A DNA stretch of 64,000 nucleotides from Desulfosediminicola flagellatus (GTDB lineage Bacteria; Desulfobacterota; Desulfobulbia; Desulfobulbales; Desulfocapsaceae): positions 760,001 to 824,000 of the forward strand of contig NZ_CP050698.1 of assembly GCF_005116655.2 (NCBI RefSeq), given 5' to 3'. The notes beneath the pieces were generated by a model, which did no database searches, was not told the DNA's origin, and saw only the letters and a program-made list of their open reading frames with translations. The position numbers were made by a program, and so were the translations under genes. Of this stretch, positions 46,301 through 54,065 are shown piece by piece (the stretch's first letter is position 1; the number at the start of each line of letters is the position of its first letter).

Positions 46301-47440
46301 ATGATAAGGCACTACCCTATGTGTAATTTCAGAATTACTGTCATGGTAATCGCAGTGATTGCTTTAAGTGGGGCATTCCTGGCAATGACTGATCCGTCAA
46401 GAGGGGCTGAATCTGTACATGATGTATCTGCTTCTACCTGTGATATGTGTCACCGTTCTCTTACAGCCCTGCATTATAGCGGACTGAATCCCTATCTGGA
46501 TCCGGAGGCACTCCGTACATTTGAAAGCTCTGAAAAAAAGAGGCTTGCCAGCAATCCGTCTTGTGGGGATTGTCACGTACCCCACGATACTACCAACAAC
46601 AGGAATCTGCTGAGTTCGCAATATCTTCAAATCGCGGCAATTTCAAGAAGCCTGAATCCGCATTGGTGCAGTGTGTTGTGTATCTCCTGCCATGTGCAGT
46701 CGGTACCGACCAGTGATAAGTCTGTACTTGTCCGGAATGGAGATACAAACGGCACCTGCAACCGTTGTCATCATTCTGAGTTTGCCCGTACTGAAATTCA
46801 TCCGGTGGGGATTATTCCATCAGAGAAAATTAACGTTCCGCCTGAAATGCCACTTGATAATGGTAAACTGACATGTAAGACATGCCATCAATGTTCCCTG
46901 CAGAAAAGCGCACTCACTGCAGATTCTGAGATGAGGAGAAATCGGAATTTTCTCAGGCACAATGCGCTGTCCCGTACAGAATTCTGTTTTCTTTGTCATG
47001 TGAGTGAATCGTATCGTCGTCTCAATCCGCATAAGCAGCTTGATGACCTGGGTGAAATCCAGGAGGAAGTCTGCCTTTTCTGCCATTCCAGTCGTCCTGA
47101 CGTGACGGTGCTGGGGCCGGAACATGTAACGTTTGTTGTCGATAACCCAAATCAATACTGCACGGGATGTCATCCGGGGTTTGACACAAAGCACCCATCC
47201 GGCGGCTCGCATCTGGTAACGCCTTCCGAAAATATCTTGCGCGCTCTCAGTACGTCAATAGAGAGAATAGGGGTCGAATTACCGTTATTTAGAGGGAAAA
47301 TAGTATGTACAACATGTCATAACCCGCATGAGGAAGGAGTCATTAGGATTCCTGCCGCAGCTTCGGGAGCTCAGCGGCAGCATAAATTGAGATTAATACC
47401 GGGCATGAACCTCTGTACGGGTTGTCACTGGGATAAATGA
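46301..47440 (+). CDS. Decaheme c-type cytochrome
   Basis: A protein of 379 residues with a signal peptide (hydrophobic about 12-30, to RGA-ESV) and ten CXXCH motifs: CDMCH, CGDCH, CISCH, CNRCH, CKTCH, CFLCH, CLFCH, CTGCH, CTTCH, CTGCH. PSCGDCHVPHD and CTTCHNPHEE show the doubled-CXXCH pattern. The start could also be the ATG at codon 7; neither has a strong ribosome site. It follows the 22-heme gene by 61 nt and is likely part of the same transcript, ending before the MITE-like copy C. Confidence 0.9.
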   Translation: MIRHYPMCNFRITVMVIAVIALSGAFLAMTDPSRGAESVHDVSASTCDMCHRSLTALHYSGLNPYLDPEALRTFESSEKKRLASNPSCGDCHVPHDTTNNRNLLSSQYLQIAAISRSLNPHWCSVLCISCHVQSVPTSDKSVLVRNGDTNGTCNRCHHSEFARTEIHPVGIIPSEKINVPPEMPLDNGKLTCKTCHQCSLQKSALTADSEMRRNRNFLRHNALSRTEFCFLCHVSESYRRLNPHKQLDDLGEIQEEVCLFCHSSRPDVTVLGPEHVTFVVDNPNQYCTGCHPGFDTKHPSGGSHLVTPSENILRALSTSIERIGVELPLFRGKIVCTTCHNPHEEGVIRIPAAASGAQRQHKLRLIPGMNLCTGCHWDK

Positions 47441-47555
47441 CAGCACGGGCCTTATTATAAATTGAGCAGCTCTTTGTGGAAGTATTTGTTAGGATTGGGG
47501 TTGTTGTGGCTGATGGAAGAGAAAAGAACAACGCATCAGGATGAGCAGATTACTC

Positions 47556-47700
47556 TAGGAGGCTGTCCGACAATTAGGGTTTTGGTCAAAATCGAGAAGT
47601 TTTCAGAAAATAAGCACAGCCATATACTTAATATTGCGAGCATTATTTTTTGAAAAATCCGAAGATTTTGGGCAAAAGCCATTCTCGGACAGCCTCCTGG
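47556..47700. repeat. MITE-like repeat copy C (complete)
   Basis: It is 145 bp with terminal repeats AGGAGGCTGTCCGA at the left and TCTCGGACAGCCTCCTGG at the right. The interior shares AATAAGCACAGCCATAT with copy B. No coding capacity. It lies between two cytochrome genes, ending 33 nt before the next start. Confidence 0.85.
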
Positions 47701-47732
47701 TGAATGTTTATCATTAACCTGAATATTATCTG

Positions 47733-48452
47733 ATGAAATACCATAACTCCGTATGGCGGGGATGGACAACTGCGTGCCTCTTGCTCGTGTTGTTGCTGTT
47801 AATCAGCCAGGCAGGGTGCAGTCAGAAAGAGCGGCATACGATATTAACATTTTTTTTTACCGGGGTGCCGCCTCTTGAAGAGACAGCTTCGGTTGAGAAA
47901 GACAATGAACTGTTACCTATCGAAATAATAAACCCGGTAAAGTCTGAATCAACTGAGAAAACGCTGTTTTCTCACCCTGTATGGCTGGCCGGTGTTTGTG
48001 ATCCATGTCATGGAAGTTCTGGGAATTTCAGCTTTCCGGGTGTTCGGGAAAAATCGACATCAGTTTTCAATACAGGGGGAGGCATGCCTGGAAAATTGAC
48101 GTTGCCTAAAACTACACTCTGCATTCAGTGTCACACTGATAAAACTCCCAAAAGAGCCTTGTTTGAGAGGTTATGGTTACACAATACCACTGCGAAGGGG
48201 GAATGCCTTGCCTGCCATGATCCGCATCAGAGTGAGAACCCGAAAACTCTTCGTCAGTCGTTGTCACTCATATGTTACCCCTGTCATGAAAAGGGTGCAT
48301 TCTGGCAGACACCAGCTCATCAAAAACACGAAGAATGTCTTACCTGCCATAATCCTCATATGGGAATTAACAGGAACCTGTTGAAGAAAGAATATAAAGA
48401 GCTACGGCAACCGGTAGCACATATCAATGGGCATCCGATAATTAGTAGGTAA
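47733..48452 (+). CDS. Pentaheme c-type cytochrome, putative lipoprotein
   Basis: A protein of 239 residues with a lipobox-like leader (LLLLISQAGC) and five CXXCH sites (CDPCH, CIQCH, CLACH, CYPCH, CLTCH). It is the paralogue of the 35277 protein: RHTILTFFFTGVP, LWLHNTTAKGECLACHDPHQ and CLTCHNPHMG match its blocks in order. The MITE-like copy C directly upstream may carry or disturb its promoter. It precedes the outer-membrane barrel gene. An outer-membrane lipid-anchored carrier is a reasonable inference. Confidence 0.9.
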   Translation: MKYHNSVWRGWTTACLLLVLLLLISQAGCSQKERHTILTFFFTGVPPLEETASVEKDNELLPIEIINPVKSESTEKTLFSHPVWLAGVCDPCHGSSGNFSFPGVREKSTSVFNTGGGMPGKLTLPKTTLCIQCHTDKTPKRALFERLWLHNTTAKGECLACHDPHQSENPKTLRQSLSLICYPCHEKGAFWQTPAHQKHEECLTCHNPHMGINRNLLKKEYKELRQPVAHINGHPIISR

Positions 48453-48619
48453 GGTTTTGAGATACTGCAATACAATTTCTGATTACCCCTAACCCTCAGC
48501 CTGTTAAGGTGAGGAGAGAGGCGTAAGGTGTGAGGTGTGGGTAGTATACAAGTGATTTCCTGGTTAAATCACTTGTGCTTTCGATGAGTTGATATGTGCG
48601 TCTGCACTTTGTACAGTTA

Positions 48620-48647
48620 CTCCTCACTCCTCACTCCTCACTCCTCA
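48620..48647. repeat. Tandem heptamer (CTCCTCA)4
   Basis: Four perfect direct copies in the leader of the outer-membrane barrel gene. The upstream stretch GGTGAGGAGAGAGGCGTAAG (about 48508) contains partly complementary sequence, so a hairpin is possible. Confidence 0.75.
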
Positions 48648-48711
48648 CGCGATGCAGCTGAACTTTGGTGGTAATCAGCGTACCCCCCGGCGACCCGGGT
48701 CAATTTCTACG

Positions 48712-48756
48712 ACTATAAAAATTGATATGAAAACAGCCCCGTACAATTTTTATAGT
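48712..48756. promoter_or_regulatory. 13-bp inverted repeat upstream of the barrel gene
   Basis: ACTATAAAAATTG (48712) and CAATTTTTATAGT (48744) are perfectly complementary with a 19-nt spacer, 48 nt before the ATG at 48804. The spacing suits an operator or leader hairpin. The rest of the 48453-48803 spacer shows only the heptamer repeat. Confidence 0.5.
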
Positions 48757-48803
48757 TAGAAGAATACAATTTATACTATGTGCGATTTTATGGGTAATCA
48801 ATA

Positions 48804-50918
48804 ATGATCGTTGGGAAGTCAACTCCCCGTAATCTTTATGGTAAATGGTTATGTCTCTGCGGAATATTGTGTATTTCAAGAGTCGTCTGGCTGGTGCCTG
48901 TATTCCTGCTGAGTGTAACGGTAGTCAAGGCTGAGGAGGCTGGAGTAACTGCAGATGTGCAGGAGGGAAGCACGGAAACTGTTGTGACTGTTCCATACCG
49001 TAGAGTTAAGACTGCGGAGAAGGAAGAAGGGCTGGAAGGTGAGTATTATTTCATTCAGAGACCTGCCATGGGAATGCAGCTGACGTATGAAAATAAGAAT
49101 GAGTCACGTACATCAGATGGCAAAAAAGTCGAAGACAGTTACAACAGATTTAAAGAAAGTATACAATTGAAAACCAGGGGCTGGGTGTACCACCCGGCTT
49201 TGTTGAAATATTCACTGATGATTGAGCCTGAATGGCTTCAGACCAGAGAAAACAGAAGTTCGGGAGAAGAGGCGCGGGTTGAATCATTTGCTCCCGATTA
49301 TGCAATATCAGCAACAATTCTCGAGCCTAAACCCTATACGATTAAAGTAGGCGCCAGCCGGTTGGAAAAACCTGTATGGGCGGCTTTTGCAGGCAACACC
49401 GAATCCATAGTTGAATCATACGGAGCAAAGCTGTTGCTTAAGTACAAAATGTTACCCACAACGTTTGGTTATGAACATCTGACTACTGATCAGACCGGCT
49501 TTTATACCTCGCTCAGCACTCGGGAAAATATAACTCTTTCTTCTCAACATCAAAGTCTCCGAAGTTACAGCAACCTGCTATCAACATACAGCGAAGATGA
49601 GAGAACCAGCGAGGGAATCACCACGAGTATTAAAAGCTTTAATAACACCCTGTCAAATAGCTATCGATTCTTTACTTTGAAGGATAACAGGGCAACCCTG
49701 AACTCGTCTCTGGCCTACAGAACCCAGGATACCACGTATCTCAACTCAGAGTATATACGCCTGAGAGAGCATCTTAACTGGTTACATAGGAAAAACCTCC
49801 AGTCAAACTATACATTCATTCATTCCAGGCAGGACTCTGATGATGTACGCTCCGACCAGACGTCGCTCGAAGGCAGGTTAACACACTTGCTGTATGAAAA
49901 CCTGACGACCGATATTGGCGGCAAAACACAGTTCTACAATTATGAGGGAGGGAAAGAAAATGCGTATATCGGTTTTCTTGATTTTGCCTACACCCGGCCA
50001 TTTCCTAAGGGTACGTTGAATCTGAATGCCGGATGGGAATATCAATACACGGATCGAAGTGGCAGCGGCGACGCCATTGCGCAGGTGACAAATGAAGTAC
50101 ATCTTCTGAGTACAGGAGTGGAGACATATCTTGATAACTATGGTGTTGACCGTGAATCTATAATAGTTACCAACAGTTCAGGAACAACTGTCTATATTGA
50201 AAATATTGACTATGCAATAGAGGAAATTGATAATTATATCCGCATAGAACGTCTGCCTTTCGGCTCGATAGCTGATCCCCAGGCAGTGGCAGTGAGCTAT
50301 CGTTACAGTGTTGATTCTAATTATGACGATGGTCTTATGACCCAGAGTTACGGTGTTAATTTTGATATTTTCCAGAACCTGCGGTTTTCCTATAGCTATG
50401 TGAAGATTTCCCAGAACGTTTTTTCAGGACAAAGGTCCGAGCCATTAGTTGATGATACTATTCACAGAGCTCAGGTCCGTTATGATCTCGGCTGGTCAGA
50501 TACCAGCCTCACCTATGAGGACAACGACCGTCAGTCGGAACGCACCTATACCCAATGGAAAGTCCAGGAAGTGCTGCGCTACAGGTTGCAACGCAGGCTG
50601 TATTTCACCCTGAAAGGGTTCTGCGGCAAGACACATTACACGACTCGTGAGGATACACGGGAGTTTTACGGTGGTGTAACCACGGTCGACTGGGGACTGA
50701 GCAGACGGAGCATGCTTCGCGTTGAAGGCTATTACGACAACACCCGAAGTGATGTTGAGGACACCGAAAATAACGGATTGAAGGCAACTGTTGAATACCG
50801 ATTTCGAATATGGAAGGCGCTTCTCAGCTATGAAATGACACGGCAGGACAACAAAATTAATGATTATCTACGGGATGAACAGCTTATTCGGTTAGAGCTT
50901 ATCCGCAAAATATGGTGA
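48804..50918 (+). CDS. Outer-membrane beta-barrel protein, candidate electron-conduit porin
   Basis: A protein of 704 residues. A long leader (to about VKA-EEA) is followed by alternating hydrophobic/polar strands throughout, with aromatic girdles (MQLTYENKNES, IQLKTRGWVYHPALLKYSL, TFGYEHLTTD). The chain ends in an aromatic residue (LIRKIW), typical for barrel insertion by BamA. I estimate about 20 strands or more. A soluble insertion (about 445-500, VTNSSGTTVYIENIDYAI) may be periplasmic. There is no heme site. It sits in the middle of the cytochrome cluster and is the only outer-membrane channel there, so a conduit role is inferred. It does not show the N-terminal cysteine motif of MtrB. 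Confidence 0.75.
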   Translation: MIVGKSTPRNLYGKWLCLCGILCISRVVWLVPVFLLSVTVVKAEEAGVTADVQEGSTETVVTVPYRRVKTAEKEEGLEGEYYFIQRPAMGMQLTYENKNESRTSDGKKVEDSYNRFKESIQLKTRGWVYHPALLKYSLMIEPEWLQTRENRSSGEEARVESFAPDYAISATILEPKPYTIKVGASRLEKPVWAAFAGNTESIVESYGAKLLLKYKMLPTTFGYEHLTTDQTGFYTSLSTRENITLSSQHQSLRSYSNLLSTYSEDERTSEGITTSIKSFNNTLSNSYRFFTLKDNRATLNSSLAYRTQDTTYLNSEYIRLREHLNWLHRKNLQSNYTFIHSRQDSDDVRSDQTSLEGRLTHLLYENLTTDIGGKTQFYNYEGGKENAYIGFLDFAYTRPFPKGTLNLNAGWEYQYTDRSGSGDAIAQVTNEVHLLSTGVETYLDNYGVDRESIIVTNSSGTTVYIENIDYAIEEIDNYIRIERLPFGSIADPQAVAVSYRYSVDSNYDDGLMTQSYGVNFDIFQNLRFSYSYVKISQNVFSGQRSEPLVDDTIHRAQVRYDLGWSDTSLTYEDNDRQSERTYTQWKVQEVLRYRLQRRLYFTLKGFCGKTHYTTREDTREFYGGVTTVDWGLSRRSMLRVEGYYDNTRSDVEDTENNGLKATVEYRFRIWKALLSYEMTRQDNKINDYLRDEQLIRLELIRKIW

Positions 50919-50955
50919 ATCTCTTTATTCACACCTTTACAGACACATACCTTTT

Positions 50956-52014
50956 ATGAAGAATACAACCTGCCACGGAGGATGCAGTTACCTCCTGCTT
51001 GTACTTTTTACGCTTATCGGATTATCAAGCTGTGCAGTGCAAACACGGGAACCGTTGGCTCATGAAACTGACCTGACATGGCCTGCAGGGAATGAAATAC
51101 CGCGAATCCGATATAGTGGAACTATCTCCAGGCCTGAAGATCTTGGCATTACGAAAAATGTCCTGCAGCGATTATGGGGCTATATCATAGGCGCAGAAGA
51201 ACAGAATATAGTAACTCCATTTGGAGTTACTCTTGATGATGAAGGCAGGATATATGTCGTTGATGCCTTTTGGCGAAATATTCATCTTTTCGATACGGTA
51301 GGCGGCAATGTTAAAATCTTTCCTGATGATGAGATTGCATTGAGTTCCCCAATCGATATCGCTGTTGATGACGAGAATGGTCGAATTTTTGTAACAGACT
51401 CCCATGATGGAGTTGTCAAAGTTTTTGAAGGGCCTGACGATCAGATGCCTCTGGTGGTTGGTGGTGAACTGCTCAACCGGCCAACCGGGATTGCAATTCA
51501 TCATCTCACTGGAGAGTTGCTCGTTGTTGATACCAAGCTGTGTTCTGTCTTGAGGTTTGATCTAGAGAACCTGAACTTTAAAGGACGTTTCGGAAGCAGA
51601 GGGATGGCGGAAGGAGAGTTCAATAACCCTACTCATATCTGTGTTGCAGGAGATGGTTCGATACTCATTACCGATGCTCTGAATTTCAGGGTTCAGATAT
51701 TTTCAGCAGATGGGGAATTTCTCAGAACATTCGGAAGTGCCGGTGACGCTCCCGGTTATTTTTCTCGACCTCGTGGCATAGCTACTGACAGCGATGACAA
51801 TATTTACGTGGTTGATGCTCTTTTTGATAACATCCAAATATTTGATATAGCGGGTCGTTTACTTATGGCTTTTGGGAGTTCGGGGCGGGATAACCGAGAA
51901 TTTTGGTTACCGGCTGGTATTAGCATTGATAAAAATGATAGAATTTATGTGACTGATTCGTATAACAAACGTATTCAGGTCTTTCAGTATCTCAAACAGG
52001 ACCATTCACTGTGA
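50956..52014 (+). CDS. NHL-repeat beta-propeller lipoprotein
   Basis: A protein of 352 residues. The leader ends in a lipobox (LIGLSSC). Six NHL blades fill the mature part (TPFGVTLDDEGRIYVVDAF, RPTGIAIHHLTGELLVVDT, RPRGIATDSDDNIYVVDAL, and so on), closing with NKRIQVFQYL. It resembles the 38431 propeller in length, lipobox and blade order. The stop overlaps the GTG start of the next cytochrome by 4 nt, repeating the propeller-cytochrome coupling seen at 38431. Role inferred as a scaffold. Confidence 0.88.
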   Translation: MKNTTCHGGCSYLLLVLFTLIGLSSCAVQTREPLAHETDLTWPAGNEIPRIRYSGTISRPEDLGITKNVLQRLWGYIIGAEEQNIVTPFGVTLDDEGRIYVVDAFWRNIHLFDTVGGNVKIFPDDEIALSSPIDIAVDDENGRIFVTDSHDGVVKVFEGPDDQMPLVVGGELLNRPTGIAIHHLTGELLVVDTKLCSVLRFDLENLNFKGRFGSRGMAEGEFNNPTHICVAGDGSILITDALNFRVQIFSADGEFLRTFGSAGDAPGYFSRPRGIATDSDDNIYVVDALFDNIQIFDIAGRLLMAFGSSGRDNREFWLPAGISIDKNDRIYVTDSYNKRIQVFQYLKQDHSL

Positions 52015-53717
52015 AGAAGATAACAGTTATCTGCATCATGGGAATAACAGTGTTTATGTGCAATGGATTGCCTTCATATTGCGCCAGTATACTTGAAAGC
52101 AAACATAATCTTTCGATAAGTGGGACTGGCGAAATACGTGCGACCAATGAAAGCAGGGTCTGTATCTTCTGCCACACACCACACAATGGGCGCAGGGATA
52201 TTCCCTTTCTGTGGAACCGCTCCGACCAGACTACCAACTACATTCCTTATAAAAGTTCAACAATGCATGCCTCGGTAGGGCAGCCTACAGGAGCCTCAAA
52301 ACTTTGCCTGAGTTGCCATGACGGGACAATAGCCATGGGGGCCGTGCTCTCCAGGGCCGATGAAATAGAGTTCCTCGGAGGTATCCGGTTTCTGCCGGCT
52401 ACTCGCAGCTCATATATTGGCTCAGATCTGTCCGATGATCATCCTGTTTCATTCAGTTATGAAAGCAGTCGTGATTATGGCAATCTGGAATTGGTAAATG
52501 TTGCATCTCTACCTCCGGAAATACAACTTGACGACAGCGGTCAGCTGCAGTGTACAGCGTGTCATGATCCTCATGATGACAGTTTGGGAAACTTTCTGGT
52601 GATGTCTAACCGGTTTTCGTATCTATGTATTGGCTGTCATAGCAAAAAAGGCTGGGATAGCAGTACGCACGCGCTTTCCTCGTTGAGGTGGAACGGGCAG
52701 GGATCTGACCCATGGCCGAATACTTCATATGGCACTGTAGCTGAAAACGGGTGTGAAAACTGCCATCAACCACATACTGCCGGTAACCATCAGAGACTTC
52801 TCAAAAGAGAATATGAAGAAGACAATTGTATTGTTTGTCACAATGGCAACGTTGCGGCTGAGAGTGTTGAGCTGGAACTGACCAAACCATATCTTCACCC
52901 TGTTCAGTCATACAACGGGGTGCATGATGCGGCAGAAAATTTCACCCTTAATGGTGTGGAAAACCATGTGGAGTGTGAGGATTGTCACAACCCGCATCAA
53001 GTGAACAGCAGCACGGCATCGGCTCCTGTTGTTGCAGGAGAAAACGTTGGAGTGCTGGGGATTGATGCCGGTGGACAGCAGGTGGCAGAGTCGCAGAACC
53101 TGTATGAGATCTGTTTCAAGTGCCATGCTGATAATACTGTGATCAGCGAACCCGCAATTACACGACAGATTGATCAGGTGAATACACGAATGGAGTTCGC
53201 TTCCGGGAACCCTTCGTATCATCCTGTAATTGCTTCGACAATAAACAGCTATGTTCCAAGCCTCCTGCCTCCGTATAGTTCAGGCAGTCTCATGTATTGC
53301 ACAGACTGCCATGGCTCGGATGATCCTGAAGGTGCCCGCGGACCCCATGGTTCCATGAATGAATATTTGCTTGTCGAACGGTATGAAACGACAGATATGA
53401 CCAGGGAAAGTGCCGAAGCATATGCACTCTGCTACAAATGTCATGACCGTGGTGTAATTCTGTCTGGCAGAAGTGGGTTTTCACTGCACAGAAAACATGT
53501 TGAGAATGCAAATACACCCTGTGCCGTCTGTCATGATCCCCATGGTATCAGTGCGACACAGGGAAATGCTGACAATAATGGCAGCCTGATCAATTTTGAT
53601 GTGACGGTCGTTTCTCCAAATAGTGCGGGTGAGCTTTACTATTCTGCTATGAGCAACGCTCAATGTTCGTGTGCTCTTCTGTGTCATGAGAAAGACCATA
53701 CAGCTCATGGTGACTAA
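52011..53717 (+). CDS. Undecaheme c-type cytochrome with an extra CX3CH
   Basis: A protein of 568 residues from GTG 52011, overlapping the NHL stop. It has a signal peptide and 11 CXXCH sites (CIFCH, CLSCH, CTACH, CIGCH, CENCH, CIVCH, CEDCH, CFKCH, CTDCH, CYKCH, CAVCH). The C-terminal CSCALLCHEKDH holds a CX3CH that may bind a twelfth heme. The N-terminal 190 residues repeat the 37818 tetraheme layout (VCIFCHTPHNG, SKLCLSCHDGTIA, SDDHPVSFSYES). The gene is followed by MITE-like copy D four nt after the stop. Probably exported. Confidence 0.9.
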   Translation: MKKITVICIMGITVFMCNGLPSYCASILESKHNLSISGTGEIRATNESRVCIFCHTPHNGRRDIPFLWNRSDQTTNYIPYKSSTMHASVGQPTGASKLCLSCHDGTIAMGAVLSRADEIEFLGGIRFLPATRSSYIGSDLSDDHPVSFSYESSRDYGNLELVNVASLPPEIQLDDSGQLQCTACHDPHDDSLGNFLVMSNRFSYLCIGCHSKKGWDSSTHALSSLRWNGQGSDPWPNTSYGTVAENGCENCHQPHTAGNHQRLLKREYEEDNCIVCHNGNVAAESVELELTKPYLHPVQSYNGVHDAAENFTLNGVENHVECEDCHNPHQVNSSTASAPVVAGENVGVLGIDAGGQQVAESQNLYEICFKCHADNTVISEPAITRQIDQVNTRMEFASGNPSYHPVIASTINSYVPSLLPPYSSGSLMYCTDCHGSDDPEGARGPHGSMNEYLLVERYETTDMTRESAEAYALCYKCHDRGVILSGRSGFSLHRKHVENANTPCAVCHDPHGISATQGNADNNGSLINFDVTVVSPNSAGELYYSAMSNAQCSCALLCHEKDHTAHGD

Positions 53718-53721
53718 CCTG

Positions 53722-53838
53722 CCAGGAGGCTGGCCGAGAATAGGAATTTCGAAGTCTACGCTATCTGGCCAAAATCGAGAAGTTTTCTGGAAGTAAGCAC
53801 GACCATTTGTTTGATATTACGCGATTTCATTTTCTGAA
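53722..53838. repeat. MITE-like repeat copy D (left end and interior)
   Basis: The left end CCAGGAGGCTGGCCGAGAAT and the interior CAAAATCGAGAAGTTTTC and AAGTAAGCACGACCAT match copies B and C. The right terminal repeat is missing, replaced by the start of the palindromic repeat region. It begins four nt after the stop of the undecaheme cytochrome. Confidence 0.75.
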
Positions 53839-53858
53839 AGGACTGAGGTTAGAGGGTT

Positions 53859-53914
53859 TAGGACTGGGTGGATTGTAGTGAAAATGCAATTAGCTTCTGG
53901 AATACTCAGTCCTT
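53859..53914. repeat. 56-bp palindromic repeat, copy 1
   Basis: Arms GGACTGGGT and ACTCAGTCC enclose GTGAAAATGCAATTAGCTTC. The block matches 63134-63189 at 47 of 56 positions by eye. It lies in the 348-bp gap upstream of the 54066 cytochrome. Related bases (AAAGGACTGAGG at 53837) suggest a partial extra copy. Confidence 0.75.
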
Positions 53915-54065
53915 TTACCTTTGGCCTAAGACCTTTGACCCGATTTTATTCTATGCAGAATGTTTGAAAAGCAAAAGCCTATGCAGAAAAAGATAAGGTG
54001 TGGGGAATAGCATACTGATCGAAATCAGGAGAAATTCCTGAAACCATCTTGAAACAGGAGGGGTT

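Noticed and set aside
48453..48803. CRISPR-like array of the CTCCTCA repeats
   Set aside because: Units are 7 bp and contiguous with no spacers; it is a simple tandem repeat.
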